Positions 1 through 11,509 of a DNA stretch of 64,000 nucleotides are shown here, piece by piece. Both the position numbers and the translations under genes were made by a program. The number at the start of each line of letters is the position of its first letter. Position 1 is the stretch's first letter. Below the pieces are notes generated by a model, which saw only the letters and a program-made list of their open reading frames with translations, made no database searches and was not told where the DNA came from. The DNA lies in the NCBI GenBank assembly GCA_024803745.1, contig JANJXV010000039.1, forward strand, positions 7,805,001 through 7,869,000, given 5' to 3'. This stretch comes from Megascapheus bottae. Lineage: Eukaryota; Chordata; Mammalia; Rodentia; Geomyidae.

Positions 1-55
1 AACCAAATTTAAGATATATGCTAATATATATGCTTTTTTTTTTAAAAGTTTTATT

Positions 56-188
56 GGGGTCAGGAGTACCACATAATAGAAAAAAGCTGGAAATGGTGCT
101 GTGGCTCAAGTGGTAGAGCTCTGGCCTTGAGAAAAGTCCAAGGACAGTGCTCAGGCCCAGAGTTCAAGCCTCAAGACTGACAAAAAAA
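56..188 (+). mobile_element. IDL-Geo SINE, 5'-truncated
   Basis: The copy begins late in the ID-like left half (ccacataatagaaaaaagc). It contains the full Geo right half with its A-box-like tggctcaagtgg and B-box-like gttcaagcc, then an A-rich tail. A TSD of aaaagttttatt flanks it at 44-55 and 189-200, so the truncation happened at insertion. Confidence 0.85.
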
Positions 189-239
189 AAAAGTTTTATT
201 CGCATATCTTATTTGTTCAAGGGAGTTTCATTGGGACGC

Positions 240-480
240 TGTTGTTGTTGTTGGTGGTGGTGGTGGTGGTAGTCATGGGGTTTGAACTCTGGGCCTGGGT
301 GATATCCCTGAGCTCTTCATCTCAAGGTTATCACCCTACCCCTTGAGCCACTGAGCCATTTCTGGTTTTCTAGTAATTAATTGGAGATAAGAGCCTCATG
401 GATTTTATCTGGGCTGGCTTTGAACTGTGATCCTCAGATTTCAGCCTTCTCAGTAGCTAGATATCACCTTATCACTCCTC
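240..480 (-). mobile_element. 7SL-Geo SINE
   Basis: Read on the minus strand this is a 7SL/B1-like left half (cagcctcc/gtagct type core at 440-475), the linker atctccaattaa at 375-392, and Geo down to 275. The tail side (240-271) has become GTT and GGT triplet repeats. Confidence 0.8.
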
Positions 481-1385
481 TATGCTTATTTTTATGAGAT
501 TGGAACAACTTGTAATGTCATATGAAAATACTTGGCTCCTATAGTGGCCAAATCACAGGTGTTCATAACAAAATTGTGTTTTGTTGTCTTTGTGGATAAG
601 GAAATGAAATGTTACATTTTGCTTAGATGGTATAGAAAAATAGATGCCATTTTTTTTAAACCCCAGTCAACTTCACAATCTGCTAAACTTCTTCTACCTT
701 TGAAGGGTTCACAGACACAAAAATAAAAACTCTAAACTTGGGCTGGAGATAAACACAATATAGAATTTTCCTAGTACCTGGAAGGTTCTAACCCCTCAAC
801 TGGCCCTGCACAGGGTGAAAATGGAACAGGTCCAAGAGGAGGCAAAGATGAGCAGTGTGGGTGCAGATTCAGCTTCATGAACTTAGGGGGGAGAGAGATT
901 CTGCATGTCATCTTCCTGGCCCACCACTGTCTTTTCTGGATCAGCCCTTTGGATCTCATTTCTTTTCAGTTCACATATCTTCTATGTGAATAGCCTTCTC
1001 ACAGGTGAGAGCAGAAAAGGAGGCACAGGGTCCTGACTTGATCACAAAGCTACCACCTTCCCTAGTCCTGGCCTGAAAGCCAAAATGATCAGAGCCAGTG
1101 AACATGTTGGGTCCAAGAGGAAAAAGATAGTTTATCACTCTGTGCACTTGTTAATTTGCTTGGGATATACTTGGGGAGCTGCCAGAGGAATAAACTAACA
1201 CAAAAGAATGTGTAGTCCAGAAAGGAGAAAGTAACAGGGTTCTAGTTACCGCACTGGAAGCCCTGGATCCTTCTACTCCAGAAGCCATCACAAGCAGACT
1301 CTTTCTTGTTGACTCTGAATCTTTCCTTCCTTTCTCCCTTCCCTTCCCTTCCTCCCTTCCTATTGTCTGTCTGTCTGTCTTTCTT
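481..1385. other. Apparently unique sequence, no gene seen
   Basis: The open frames here are short, without family resemblance or splice-supported structure. A C+T-rich stretch at 1318-1397 (cttccc, tgtc and tttc runs) ends the block and adjoins the next SINE. Confidence 0.5.
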
Positions 1386-1400
1386 TCTTTCTTTCTTTTT
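1318..1400. repeat. Pyrimidine-rich simple repeat (CTTCC, TGTC, TTTC)
   Basis: About 80 bases of almost pure pyrimidine with short TGTC and TTTC arrays. It abuts the tail side of a minus-strand SINE, from whose A-rich tail it probably grew. Confidence 0.8.
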
Positions 1401-1545
1401 TTGGGTGCTGGTAATGGGGCTTAACTCAGGGCCAGAGAGCTTTCCTTTAGCTTTTTCACTCAAGGCTGGTGCTCAACCAATTGAGACATACCTCCACTTT
1501 CAGCTTTTTGCTAATTAGAGTCACAGACTTTCTTGCCCTGGCTAG
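1401..1545 (-). mobile_element. 7SL-Geo SINE, Geo half only, diverged
   Basis: Antisense Geo motifs (ggggcttaactcagggcc, caaggctggtgctcaacca) are followed by the linker remnant ctaattagagtcacagac. The 7SL half is mostly missing, probably because a second copy was inserted directly after it. Confidence 0.7.
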
Positions 1546-1557
1546 TTTCTGTTTCTT

Positions 1558-1857
1558 TCTTTTTTTTTTTTTTTTTTTTGTGGGTCATGGGCCTTGAACT
1601 CTGGGCCTGGGCCCTGTCCCTGAGCTCTTCAGTTCAACGCTACCATCCTACTCCTGGGCCTGGGCACTGTCCCCAAGCTCTTCAGCTCAAGATTAATGCC
1701 CTTCCCCTTCAGCCACAGACCCCCCACTTCCCATTTTCTAGTGATTAAATGAAGATAAGAATCTCACATGCTTTGGTGCCCAGGCTGGCTCTGAACCAGG
1801 ATCCTCAGATCTCAGGCTCCTGAGTAGTTAGGATTTCATGAGCCACTGGTGCCCAAT
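1558..1857 (-). mobile_element. 7SL-Geo SINE with internally duplicated Geo segment
   Basis: Full-length antisense copy starting from a poly(T) (1560-1579). The Geo segment 'cctgggc..ctgtccc..agctcttcagctcaa' occurs twice in a row (1606-1650 and 1657-1710). This copy is therefore longer than others. It carries the variant core cccattttctag shared with 21.04, 30.18 and 42.57 kb. Confidence 0.85.
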
Positions 1858-2380
1858 CTGAACATTTATTTTCTAAATAAGCAAGCTGACCTGAATTTCT
1901 ATTTGGTCACACAACTAAATGGCTCCCAATCAAATATAAATGACACAGGCCACTGTCATTTTTGCTGATTCCCAGAGCTTACTACCAGGCCATCTAGGGA
2001 AGCACAGAATACAGTTACTATACAGAGAAACAGTAAATACTGAAAAACACACACTTAAAAAAAATACTCTTGGAAATAGCCCCTGGGCAATTGTTATCCC
2101 TTAACTGGTCTATGATTCCTAACATTTTTGATTTTTCAAGATGCTTGGCAAAGCATTAGGGAACCAGAAAGACCAGAGCATTTTTTTTCTTTATCACCAC
2201 ACTTGCCATTAACAAAATTCTTGGGATAATCAGAAGCCCCTGCAATAAAGCTCTTGTAAAAATTTTTATAGCACCTTTTAAATTGCAATGGAAATTGCTT
2301 TCCTGTCAGTCTATTTTTTCTCTTTCCTTCTCTACAGTTATGCATATGTTTTTGTTCTCACCCTTTCTCTTTCCTTCTTT
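1858..2380. other. Apparently unique sequence, no gene seen
   Basis: AT-rich, with no recognisable repeat or coding motif. Confidence 0.45.
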
Positions 2381-2389
2381 CTTTTTTTC

Positions 2390-2836
2390 AAGTCTTGGGG
2401 CTTGAACTTAGGGCCTGGGTGCTACCCCTGAGCATTTGTGCTCAATGCTAACACTCTACCACTTGAGCCATAGCTCTACTTCCGTGTTTTGTTTTGTTTT
2501 GTTTTTTGTTTGTTGACTTGAACTCTGGGCCTGGGTGCTATCCCTGAGCTCTTCAGCTCAAGGCTAGAGCTCTACTCCTTTGGACCACAGTGCCACTTCT
2601 GGTTTTCTGGTGGTTAATTAGAGATGAGTCTCACGGACTTTTGTGCTCAGGCTGGCTTTGAACCACTATCCTCAGAGCTCAGCCTCCTGAGTAGCTAGGA
2701 TTACAGATGTGAGCCACTGATACCTGGCTTAGTTCTGGTTTTTTTAGTGATCACTAGAGATAAGAATCTCACAGACTTTCCTCTCCATGCTGTCAGATCT
2801 TAGCCTTCTGAGTAGCTAAGATTATACCAGTACTCA
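2390..2836 (-). mobile_element. Outer 7SL-Geo SINE split by another copy
   Basis: The Geo part lies at 2390-2483. The linker and 7SL part resume at 2729-2836 (agtgatcactagagataagaatctcacag, in pieces). The gap is filled by the inner copy at 2484-2728. Confidence 0.8.
2484..2728 (-). mobile_element. Inner 7SL-Geo SINE
   Basis: Full-length antisense copy with a T/G-rich tail side (gttttgttttgtttt), Geo (2519-2590), linker ggttaattagagatgagtc, and 7SL half ending cctggct. It interrupts the older copy of the same family. Confidence 0.85.
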
Positions 2837-2884
2837 ACTAAAGATCTACTTTAAACAACTATATACCATTGAGCATAACACTGG

Positions 2885-3040
2885 AAGGAAGCCTGCAATC
2901 CCAGCACCTGGGGGGAGCTGTGACTCAAACAGAAGAGCACTGCATTGAGAAAGAAAGAAAAAAAAACCCAAGATAGTACCCAGGCCTCTGAGTTTTAGCC
3001 TGGTCCAAAAAAAGTTAAGCCTGGTACAGGACTGGTACAA
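2885..3040 (+). mobile_element. Diverged 7SL-Geo-like SINE
   Basis: Weak copy: gcctgcaatcccagcacctgg is 7SL-like. It is followed by a Geo-like ggagctgtgactcaaacagaagagcactg and an A-rich tail that passes into the GGAA array. Confidence 0.55.
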
Positions 3041-3165
3041 AAGAAAGAAAGAAAAGAAAGAATGGAAGGAAAGAAGGAAGGAAGGAAGGAAGGAAGGAAG
3101 GAAGGAAGGAAGGAAGGAAGGAAGGAAGGAAGGAAGGAAAGAAGGAAGGAAAAGAAAGAAAAGCA
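3041..3165. repeat. (GGAA)n microsatellite
   Basis: About 20 uninterrupted GGAA units inside a purine-only stretch, at the 3' tail of the preceding SINE. The long Lys/Glu/Gly and Leu/Pro/Ser frames through it are artefacts. Confidence 0.95.
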
Positions 3166-4343
3166 GACCTTTAGTGGACTGGGTATCTGTTTCCTGCTGG
3201 AGGAAGCAGTGAAGGATCATACCTCTGCTCTCCCTCACAGAGTCAAAAGAATCAGGACCCAAGACCCCTGATGTGACCTGAGACCACCTGGAAAGGAAGG
3301 ATGTCCTTGGTGTTGCCTCAGCAACCCTAGCATGCCTGTGGCACATGTGACATATGGTCCACTCACAGTCCAAGCACCACAGCAAGTGTGGATTTCTAGA
3401 AAAAGAACTGTGGGGGAGGGAAGCATTGTGGCTTTACTCCTGGGCCCTAGGGACTGGTTCTGGGAGAAATACATGACAGGGACAGCAGACTCTAGAAATT
3501 TATCTTCAATTACTGAGGAAAAGAAATAGGATGGTAGGCAGGAGAGTGCCTAGGGCTTCTTTGCTAACCCCCAGGGGTGAATTCTTGATAGATGGAGTGG
3601 TGACTCCCAGTCAGGCCAGTTCTGGGGTCTTGAAGTCTCTAAGCCATTAACTTTCCCTTTGCTGTTTAAGCTAGAGTGATTTTTTCACTTATCACATCAA
3701 GAATGAATGCAGCATCTCTTTGTATTTGGGTGAACACGACCTCACAGAAGTTGACAAAACAGGACTATGTCATGTCACTCTAGGAGTGAGGGGGGAGGAA
3801 AAAGGCAGGAAAAAATCCCACAAAATACTGTGCTATCAGAAACTAGATGTAAAGTGCTTGGATCTAGGATTTATTGTGCTCAAATGAGATGTATGAAGCT
3901 CATGGGGGCTCCAGGAGCTTTTACCTTGAACTCCCCTGAGCACAGGCCTCCAAAGAGACTCCAGAGGGTTAAGGGAAAGCAGGCAGTGAGGTGCTAGGCC
4001 CCATCACCACCATTTCATTTATAGTAGCTCCCTTTTTCCAATTCAGGGATGAACCCACTAAAGTTCTCTAATTCCACATTTCTGCTAACCTCATCTATTA
4101 TATTTCAGCGTTTTTACATGTTAATGATCTTGGTCTTGGTCCTCTCTGAAGCAGGCATCATCACCTTGACACTGAGTTTCTATACTTACTTGGGCTAGCC
4201 AGGGAGAGGCTGCTCCCCTGACTCTAAGGCCAGAAAGCAAACTGGGTTTTTCTGTTCTCATACTTCTGAACTTGATTTTTCCTAGTCCACCTTTATGATT
4301 CCATCTCTATTCATGGAAAGGATCATCCGCTCACATCTGACAC
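3166..4343. other. Apparently unique sequence, no gene seen
   Basis: No repeat consensus or coding signature recognised. Frames at 3332-3529 and 3767-3997 look random in composition. Confidence 0.45.
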
Positions 4344-4848
4344 TGCTATGGTTTGAATCCAAATGTCACCCAAAGGCCCATGTATTGAGTGATTAATTCT
4401 CAGCTTGGCTATTGGAAGGTAGTAAAACCTCTGAGAGGCAGAGTATGGTGGGAGATTTTAGGTCATTAGGAGTGTGACCAAGAAAGGAATTGTAGGACTC
4501 TAGCCTTTTCCTTCTTTCTTTCTTTCCTTTCTTTTTGTTTTGTTTTCAGTATATATTGCTTAGACTGGCTTCAAACTTCCTATTCTCCTGTTTACCTCTT
4601 CAGAGTGTTAGGAATATAGACAGGTGCTACCAGGCCTGGCTTTTTCCTCTCTTTCTTTTGATTTCTGGCCACCATGAGATGAACAGCTTGCAATATCATA
4701 GAATACTAATGTGAGGCACTGCTTTGCCACAGGCCTTAGAACAACAGGCCAAGCAGCCATGGACTAAAACCTCCAAAATTGAGCTAAAAGAAAACTTTAT
4801 TCTTTTTAAGTTATTTCAGATATTTTAGTACAGTAAAGTAAAGCTGAC
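4344..4848 (+). mobile_element. MaLR-type solo LTR (MLT1/ORR/MST-like), split by a SINE
   Basis: Starts tgctatggtttgaatcc and includes caaaggcccatgta and aggtcattaggagtgtgacc. It ends with a polyadenylation-like region (ggactaaaacctccaaaattgag, then ttaagttatttcagatatttt), the order typical of MaLR LTRs. A minus-strand 7SL element interrupts it at about 4510-4643. Exact family not assigned. Confidence 0.65.
4510..4643 (-). mobile_element. 7SL/B1-like SINE inside LTR
   Basis: A pyrimidine-rich tail side (cttctttctttctttcc) is followed by antisense B1 motifs ttgcttagactggcttcaaac and ggtgctaccaggcctggc. Confidence 0.7.
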
Positions 4849-5890
4849 TCAAAGAATTCCCCTTTATTTGGTCCTTCCTGAGGAAGAAAAGATGGCAAAT
4901 CTGACTGGTCAGTGTCTGTGACTATGTTGGCACCTGCCTTCAATTGGACAGGACTGCCAGTCTGCTAGAACCACAACAAGGGAGAGAAGGTTCTCTTCTC
5001 TTTTTGGTCTCAGAGAAGTAAGTATATCCTAGGGAATGTCTGATCACTCTCCAGGAGACCTAGCCACAGGCCTTTCTCTGGCCCGGGTAGTAAAAGAGGA
5101 AGCCAGGCCTTTCTCTTCCATTTAGCCAGTTGTGAAAGTGGCTGGTCCAGGTGCTGCAATCTAGGCCCTCTGCAGTTTTCCATCATATGCTGCCTTCTCT
5201 TTTCTGGACTTAAGCAGAGCCTCACATCAGGGCACTAGGGACTCACTCACCTCTTAATAAAGTAGCTCCCTCATGTTTCATTTAGAGTTGATTGCCCATC
5301 CCCATCCTGTTTTTGCAACTGTGACTTAGGGAAATAGCTCTTCATTTAACTGTCTCTACCCACATTCCAACAAAGAAAAGCTGATCCAGGAAGAAAGGAC
5401 TTTGCCTTGGGAAATCTAGGCCCTCAACGGCTGCTGAGATCATCTTGCAATTAATCATGTTTTCTCTTCTGACCTATATTCTATTAATAACCTACACAAA
5501 AAACTCAGCACAGCTTCTTTCATTGATGGATGCCATCTACAATGACTATGCTGGGTCAATGGCTTCAAGGATGTCACCTTCTCAACACCTGTGTCCAAAA
5601 GCAAGCATCCTAGAATGAGGCCCAGCGCCCAGAACTGCAGGGACTCTAGCACTCTAGCACTCCAGGGGTCCTGTGGCAGTCTGGTCAGGTGACTATCTGG
5701 CCAAGTGGCTCAAGGATGGATTTCTACAGTGTAGCCATTGAGAGAAAACAATACTGTTGAATGTTATGAACATTTCAGGCACAGCAGACTGGCCAAATGT
5801 CCAAGTGTGGCTCTGCCAACTGCATGTGATGTGGAACACATAGAAACTTAGTCCCTGGGCAGAAGTGGAGATTGAAGAACAATTAGGCTA
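4849..5890. other. Apparently unique sequence, no gene seen
   Basis: No repeat or coding motif recognised. Frames of about 70 codons on the minus strand (5010-5225, 5455-5652) have no family resemblance. Confidence 0.45.
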
Positions 5891-6139
5891 TTTATTTATT
5901 TATTTCTTCTTCCTCTCCACCAAGTCCTGGGACTTGAACTCAGGACCCAGGTGCTATCCCTGAGCATTTTTTTTGCTTAAGGCAGGCACTCTACCACTCT
6001 TGAGACACAGCTTGCTGTCTGGTGGTTCACTGAAGATAAGAATGGACTTTCCTGCTTGGTCTGGCTTTGAACTGTAATCCTCAGATCTTAGTCTCCTGAG
6101 TAGCTGGGATTACAGGCAGGAGCCACTGGCACTCAACTT
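5890..6139 (-). mobile_element. 7SL-Geo SINE
   Basis: The tail side has become TTTA repeats (5890-5905). Geo spans 5925-6015 and the 7SL half ends at 6139 (gtagctgggattacaggcaggagcc). Confidence 0.85.
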
Positions 6140-6264
6140 AGGCAACTGCTTATAAAGAAAAGTTAGTACTTCTTCCACTGACTGAGGTCCAGGGTCCCCA
6201 CTAAGCTGAATCCATGTGTGACCCTGCAAATTCTCACTCTGGATATAAGCACATGTTTTTGTTT

Positions 6265-6430
6265 TGATTTGATGACATGCCAGGCACTTTTTAAATTCTT
6301 CATTTACCAAGTGATTTAACTGATGGAAGTTCTACTAGGATCACCATTTTAATGAGGTACAGAGAGGAAGCCTGCCCAAGATCAGCCAACAAGTAGGTGG
6401 CATTGGCAGGATAATGGCAGCTAAATGCAT
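6265..6430 (-). mobile_element. MIR SINE (ancient)
   Basis: Antisense MIR core: gaggtacagagaggaagcctgcccaagatcagccaacaagtagg in pieces, preceded by the MIR tail-like catgccaggcac. Confidence 0.7.
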
Positions 6431-6639
6431 TCCAAGCTGAAACATTTGCAACACCTATGGCCTGGGCCACATAGCATATAGAGTGGCCAATAGCCACTGG
6501 AAGATACTAGTAGGTGACTCATAAACTCAATTAAGAGATGGATGAGGAATCAAAGATTTCCACTGAGCAAGGCTGAACAGAAGACTCCAGGAGGATGACT
6601 TGAGTCATCATCTCAAGAGGATAGGAGCTGGAAACAGCT

Positions 6640-6645
<6 letters not shown>

Positions 6646-6712
<67 letters not shown>
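6646..6712. repeat. (CT)n microsatellite
   Basis: About 30 CT units in near-perfect array, on the tail side of the following minus-strand SINE. Confidence 0.97.
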
Positions 6713-6713
6713 C

Positions 6714-6893
6714 TCTGCCAGTCCTGGGCTTGAGCTCAGGGCCTGAGCACTGTCCTTGGACTTTCTCAAGGCTAGAGCTCTACCCCTTGAGCCTCAGCAT
6801 CACTTCGGCTTTTTTCTACGTATGTGGTACCGAGGAATCGGACCCGAGTGCATGCTAGGCAAGCAATCTACCACTAGTCCAAATTCCCAGTCC
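6714..6893 (-). mobile_element. IDL-Geo SINE
   Basis: Antisense copy: gccagtcctgggcttgagc at the tail side, through gtggtaccgaggaatcgg and the left-half end ccaaattcccagtcc. It lacks about 10 bases around the anticodon-like part of the ID half. Confidence 0.93.
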
Positions 6894-6899
6894 TCTTTA

Positions 6900-7950
6900 A
6901 GTCTTTTTAAGGCTAAGTCCAGAAATGCATTGTAGTCTGTAGGCCCCAGGCTCATCCAGAGAAATCCTGCAGAGCTCATGGAACCTTTTTTCTCCTGTCA
7001 CCAATCATTTGGTGGACATGCCAATAGATAAACCCCTCTCTGTGTTTCTATAAAAACAGTGGTCTCAACCACTGTATGCATTTCCACAAAGCACTCTCCA
7101 GACCTTACTAATTAGATTGACATCAGAACAATAGTCAAGCTATCAAAATAGGTCAGGCTTTAGTTTTTAGTCCTCTTTTTCATAACAAATTGAAAGGGAA
7201 GAATGACAAAAATCCACTACTAGTGAGGTACTGATGTTACTTAACCTCTCAATGTTTTCATTCCATGAAAACTGTGTAGAGTAGGACCTACCATACAGTT
7301 ACTAAGTGTGAGTTGCCATTATTCCTACTGCTGGTGACATAGTAGGTTTATCTGGACTGGTGGGATCTTGAGAAGCTTCAAAGCCCAATTCTTTGATCAA
7401 CCACATACACAGAGAAAGTTATTGCTTGGATTCTGACTTCTTAGAATAAAAAGAAGATTGAGGGTCCAGGTGACTAAGCAGAAGCCAGCTCTAGTAGGCA
7501 GGAAATAGACCTACTATCACAGCTAACTGCCCACTTACCAGCCATTCTTCCTTCCTTCTCAGAATGCTCAGCAATGACTACATTTCCCAACCTTCCTTGC
7601 ATCTAGTATTAGCCGTAAGAAGTATAGGGAAGGACTTTGAGGAAAATCACACCACCAGAAACTTTCAAAGTTGAACTTCGTTTTTTGTGTCCATTTCCCT
7701 ATCCCATACTAAAGTGGTTTCCTCCCAAATTTCAAGTAATATACAGTATGTCACTAGGAACAAGTTAGCAAATGCCTGTTATATGAATAAATGAACAGAG
7801 TAGCTGTCTGGTTTTCCTGTAGGGTATATTATTGTATTTTCCAAAAAGATGTGAATTTACAGTAAGTATATGTACATATATTCCTGTTTCAATTGATGCA
7901 TATGGAAGGTTAATGGTGTCATTTGCCAAGGTAGAGCACAACACATCAGT
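6900..7950. other. Mostly unique sequence with weak ancient repeats
   Basis: A MIR-like segment (acttaacctctcaatgttttcat) lies near 7215-7340. A stretch at 7540-7640 (ctacatttcccaaccttccttgcatctag) resembles a remembered ancient mammalian repeat of uncertain family. No gene seen. Confidence 0.45.
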
Positions 7951-7976
7951 GGATGAGACAAAAATAGGCAGAGCCA

Positions 7977-8162
7977 GGCCAAGATATGGCCTAGTAGTAG
8001 AGTGCTTGCCTAGCATGCATGAAGTCCTGGGTTTTATTCCTCAGTACCACACAAACAGAAAAAGCCAGAAATGGTACTGTGGCTCAAATGATAGAACACT
8101 AGCCTTGAAAAAGCTCAAGGACAGTGCCCAGGCCCAGAGTTCAAGCCCCAGGGCTAGAAAAA
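7977..8162 (+). mobile_element. IDL-Geo SINE
   Basis: Full-length dimer flanked by an imperfect 16-base TSD, aaaataggcagagcca at 7961-7976 and aaaatagatagagcca at 8163-8178. Confidence 0.93.
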
Positions 8163-8179
8163 AAAATAGATAGAGCCAA

Positions 8180-8780
8180 GGCCACTGTTTGACCAGAACA
8201 TGTAGCCAGGGATAGGGCCAGAGCTTGGTGACAGAGTGCTTAACAAAATACAGCCACATGTTCCCTCTGGAAGAATATAGCTGAAGTGGGTGTCAGCACG
8301 GGCGGGGAACTAGGTAAGGCTAGGGACATGGGAGGGGCAATGACTGTACACTTATTTTTATACCTTTTGAATGTTTTACCACATGCATATTCTCTTCTCA
8401 TTCACAGAAATAAATAAAAGTGTGCTTTGTGTTTTTTTTCTCAGACTGTCTTCTATACAGGTTGCAATGATTCACATATGCTCTAGCAACTAGGGAGAAT
8501 ACTTACTGAGCTCTAAAATGTCCTATATATTTCTCCTTCCAGGTTGTTCCTCTCTCCTCACCCCTTTTCTGAACCTGGTATGAGCTGAAAATGTCAAATT
8601 GTATGTTCTGATGATCTGATATTCCTCCTATCTCCAGCTTCCCAGCCCTCATGGGCAGATCTAGCATGTACCAGCATCACATGAAAGAAACCCAGGCCAG
8701 GGTTGGAGCCAGGTCTAAGGACATGAGGGCTTTGGTAGGAGGAGTGGCCAGGGGTTCACTCATCATACCAGGGTTTTGTT
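8180..8780. other. Apparently unique sequence, no gene seen
   Basis: Nothing recognised in this interval. Confidence 0.4.
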
Positions 8781-8796
8781 GTGGGGCTTTGTTGTT

Positions 8797-8994
8797 GTTG
8801 TTGGTCCTGGTGCTTGAATTCTGGGCCTGAGCACTGTCCTTGGGCTTTTGAGTAGCCTTGAGTAGACTAGCACGCTACCACTTGAGCCACAGCACCACTT
8901 CCAGCTTTTCTATGTATGTGGTACCCAGGAATTGAACCCGGCTCTTTGAGCATGTTAAGCAAGCAGGCCACCGATAAGCCAAAGTCCTGTCCTG
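8797..8994 (-). mobile_element. IDL-Geo SINE
   Basis: Antisense dimer with a (TTG)n tail side. The segment ttgagtag is repeated within Geo (8847-8870). Confidence 0.9.
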
Positions 8995-9094
8995 GCAATT
9001 ATTTTTATTAAAGAATTTATTAACATTGATTTTTATATCATATTTCAAATTATGTGTTTAACAATACGTAATCCATTTCCTTCTCACTCTTCCT

Positions 9095-9250
9095 ATGCAG
9101 GCTGCCACCATCATCATCTTTCACTTGAACAAGTCCACCAAAACTGTCTATGGTCTGTCTGAGTCCACTCCTACCCTCATTTTATTCTCCATCCAGCCTG
9201 AAATGAAATTAAGCAGGAATCACATCAGGTGGCTTCAAACTTAATTTTTT
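9095..9250 (+). mobile_element. L2 LINE fragment
   Basis: ctgccaccatcatcatcttt and ttattctccatccagcc resemble the internal part of the L2 3' region. Diverged. Confidence 0.5.
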
Positions 9251-9261
9251 TCAATGTCTAA

Positions 9262-9345
9262 GCTAAGCACAGTGGAGCACTCCTAAAGTCCCAGCTACTC
9301 AGAAAGCTGAGTCAAGAGGAATACTTGAGTTTAAGAGATAGAGGT
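9262..9345 (+). mobile_element. 7SL/B1-like monomer
   Basis: cagtggagcactcctaaagtc, cagctactcagaaagctgag and gaggaatacttgagttt match the 7SL Alu-domain core. There is no Geo half. Confidence 0.75.
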
Positions 9346-9349
9346 AGAG

Positions 9350-9541
9350 GGTCTGGGAACATGCCCGAGTGGGAGAGTGCTTGCCTAGCATGCATGAAAC
9401 CCTGGGTTCGATTCCTCAGTACCACATACACAGAAAAAGCCAGAAGTGGTGCTGTGGCTCAAGTCATAGAGCACTAGTCTTGAGAAAAGCTCAAGAACAG
9501 TGCCCAGGCTTGGAGTTCAGAGTTAAAGCCCCAGGATAGGA
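9350..9541 (+). mobile_element. IDL-Geo SINE
   Basis: Full-length dimer inserted at the tail of the preceding 7SL monomer. The motif gagtt is duplicated near its end (ggagttcagagttaaagcc). Confidence 0.93.
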
Positions 9542-9544
9542 CAA

Positions 9545-10080
9545 AGACAGAGAGAAAGGAAATAAAAAGAATCTACTTCTTTGCTTGCCCTGAATCCCTG
9601 GTTGAGCTGGCAGTGGTTAGTTCTAGAGGTTACTCCACCCAACTCTGAATGTTCTAGTTATAATCCCTGTTTGCTCTCTCTGCCTCAATTGAAAACCCAG
9701 ACTGTGGTTTCAATCCCTGCCCTTCTCTTCCTGGTAATGTCAAAGGCAAATGTGGGGGAAGTTTTGAGGGAGCAGGAAAAACTGTTGTCTCTCTGGAAGA
9801 CAAACCTCTCCATGTACTTTATGAGCAGAGATCAGTCCCTTGCCACAAACAAGCCAGGGTCTGCACAAGCCTCACATTCCCTCCAGATTTTACACTTTCC
9901 CTGATTGAATATTAGAGCCAAAGTGTCATCTTTTACCTTTCATTGTCATACATGCAGCAGCCCGTCCTACTGGGTCCTTGTTCCACCTTCCCAGCTATAT
10001 AATATAACGTTATACAGACAACCTAAGCGATGTGCCCACTGCCCTATCCAGGGACAGTTACAGCATTTGCTGTACCACCT
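9545..10080. other. Apparently unique sequence, no gene seen
   Basis: An open frame of 107 codons spans 9581-9904. It shows no recognisable domain, and I treat it as chance. Confidence 0.45.
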
Positions 10081-10082
10081 CT

Positions 10083-10547
10083 TTGGTTGTGGGACTTGAA
10101 CTCAGGGCCAGGGTGCTGTCTCTAAGCTATTTTTGCTCAAGGCTAGCACTCCACCACTTTGAGCCACAGCTCCACTTCCAGGGGCTTTTTTTTTTGTGTG
10201 TTTTTGTTTGTTTGTTTGTTTTTGTTTTTATTGGTTGTAGGACTTGAACTCTGGACCTGAGTGCTGTCCCTGAGCTCTTCAGCTCAAGGCTACTGCCCTA
10301 CCTCTTGAGCCACAGTGACATTTCTAGTTTTCTAGTAGAGATAAGAGTCTCACAGACTTTAGTGCCCAGGCAGGCTTTGAACCACAATCCTCAGATCTCA
10401 GCCTCCTGAGTACCTAGGATTACAGGCATGAGCCACCAGGCCCGGGTCACTTCCAGGTTTTGAGTGGTTAAGTTCTCACAGGGACTTTTCTGCACAGGCT
10501 AGCTCTGAACTGTCATCCTCAAATCTCAACCTCACAGGCATGAGACT
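10083..10547 (-). mobile_element. Outer 7SL-Geo SINE split by another copy
   Basis: Geo lies at 10083-10180. The rest resumes at 10447 (cacttccaggttttgagtgg) to 10547. The junction sequence cacttccagg is repeated on both sides of the inner copy. Confidence 0.85.
10193..10444 (-). mobile_element. Inner 7SL-Geo SINE
   Basis: Near-consensus full copy with a TTTG-rich tail side (10197-10230) and intact 7SL half (gcctcctgagtacctagg). Confidence 0.9.
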
Positions 10548-10559
10548 GTGTTTGTAATC

Positions 10560-10970
10560 TCTTAATCTGACAAGTTCACTATTCTAAATAACTCTGGCAT
10601 AGCTATTTTACTAATTGGGAACATCTGTAATCCAACACCTTCCCTCCCCCACCACCTGCCCTGGACTTATAGCCCGGGATTGGGATAAAGGAAGGGTATG
10701 CACAGAAACTTGGTTGAGAGTCTTCTTCCACTAGCCACATTAAGCTTGCTTTTCCCATCACTACTGCCATCACTTCTGCTCTTGCCTTTCCAAGAGGGGG
10801 AAATAATGCCTCAGTAGGATTTAATTGTCATTTCTTTCATATGCCAGAACATTAAGAAGCATTTCCTATTTTCCAACTGTAGCCCATGGCAGGTTGATGG
10901 ACATATTCTCCCTGGACAGTGTTGCCATGCCACACGCAAAACCTTCTCACCTTGCTCACACTCTCCCTTC
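10560..10970. other. Apparently unique sequence, no gene seen
   Basis: Nothing recognised in this interval. Confidence 0.4.
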
Positions 10971-10974
10971 TGCT

Positions 10975-11180
10975 CCTTAGGCTCCAGGAAGTCAAACAAA
11001 GCCTAGAGCCTGACTGCTTTCCAGAGACTTACAAGGCCAAGCATGACTTGGCCATGTCTACTTCCTGTGCACTCTGTTGCCCAGTCCCCTCATGCATGAT
11101 TACATCCATGTCTGAGTCTTCTAGTTCTTCCAAATAGGCCCTGTGCCACCTCAGGGCCTTTGCATAAACTGTCATCTACT
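10975..11180 (+). mobile_element. L2 LINE 3' region
   Basis: cttacaaggccaagcatgac, tggccatgtctacttcctg and cacctcagggcctttgc match the L2 3' region in order. Confidence 0.75.
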
Positions 11181-11509
11181 CTGAAATGACCACTGCATTC
11201 ACCCCTCCCCCAGATGAACAAACTCCCAGTCCACTCAGTCTCTGGATTTCCCCCCAAACTAGTTCTACATCCTCCTGGCTCTTTCTTTCCTTCTGTAACC
11301 AAGTGCACGTGTACCTGGGTACTCTTCCTCTTTCACAAGCATACATACCAGAATGAGCTCTATCAGGAAGGTGGCCAGGATTACCTGGTTCAGAGCTAAG
11401 TTCTCTACACCCAGTACAGATTCTGCTATAAACGAGGGTGGCCACAGAGTTGGTAGACTGACTGATTGAGACATATGGATAGGGAGGAGGGTGTGGCCCT
11501 AAGGACACA

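Noticed and set aside
2846..3385. 179-codon minus-strand frame with Phe/Leu/Pro/Ser-rich centre
   Set aside because: Its centre is the GGAA array; the rest is not recognisable.
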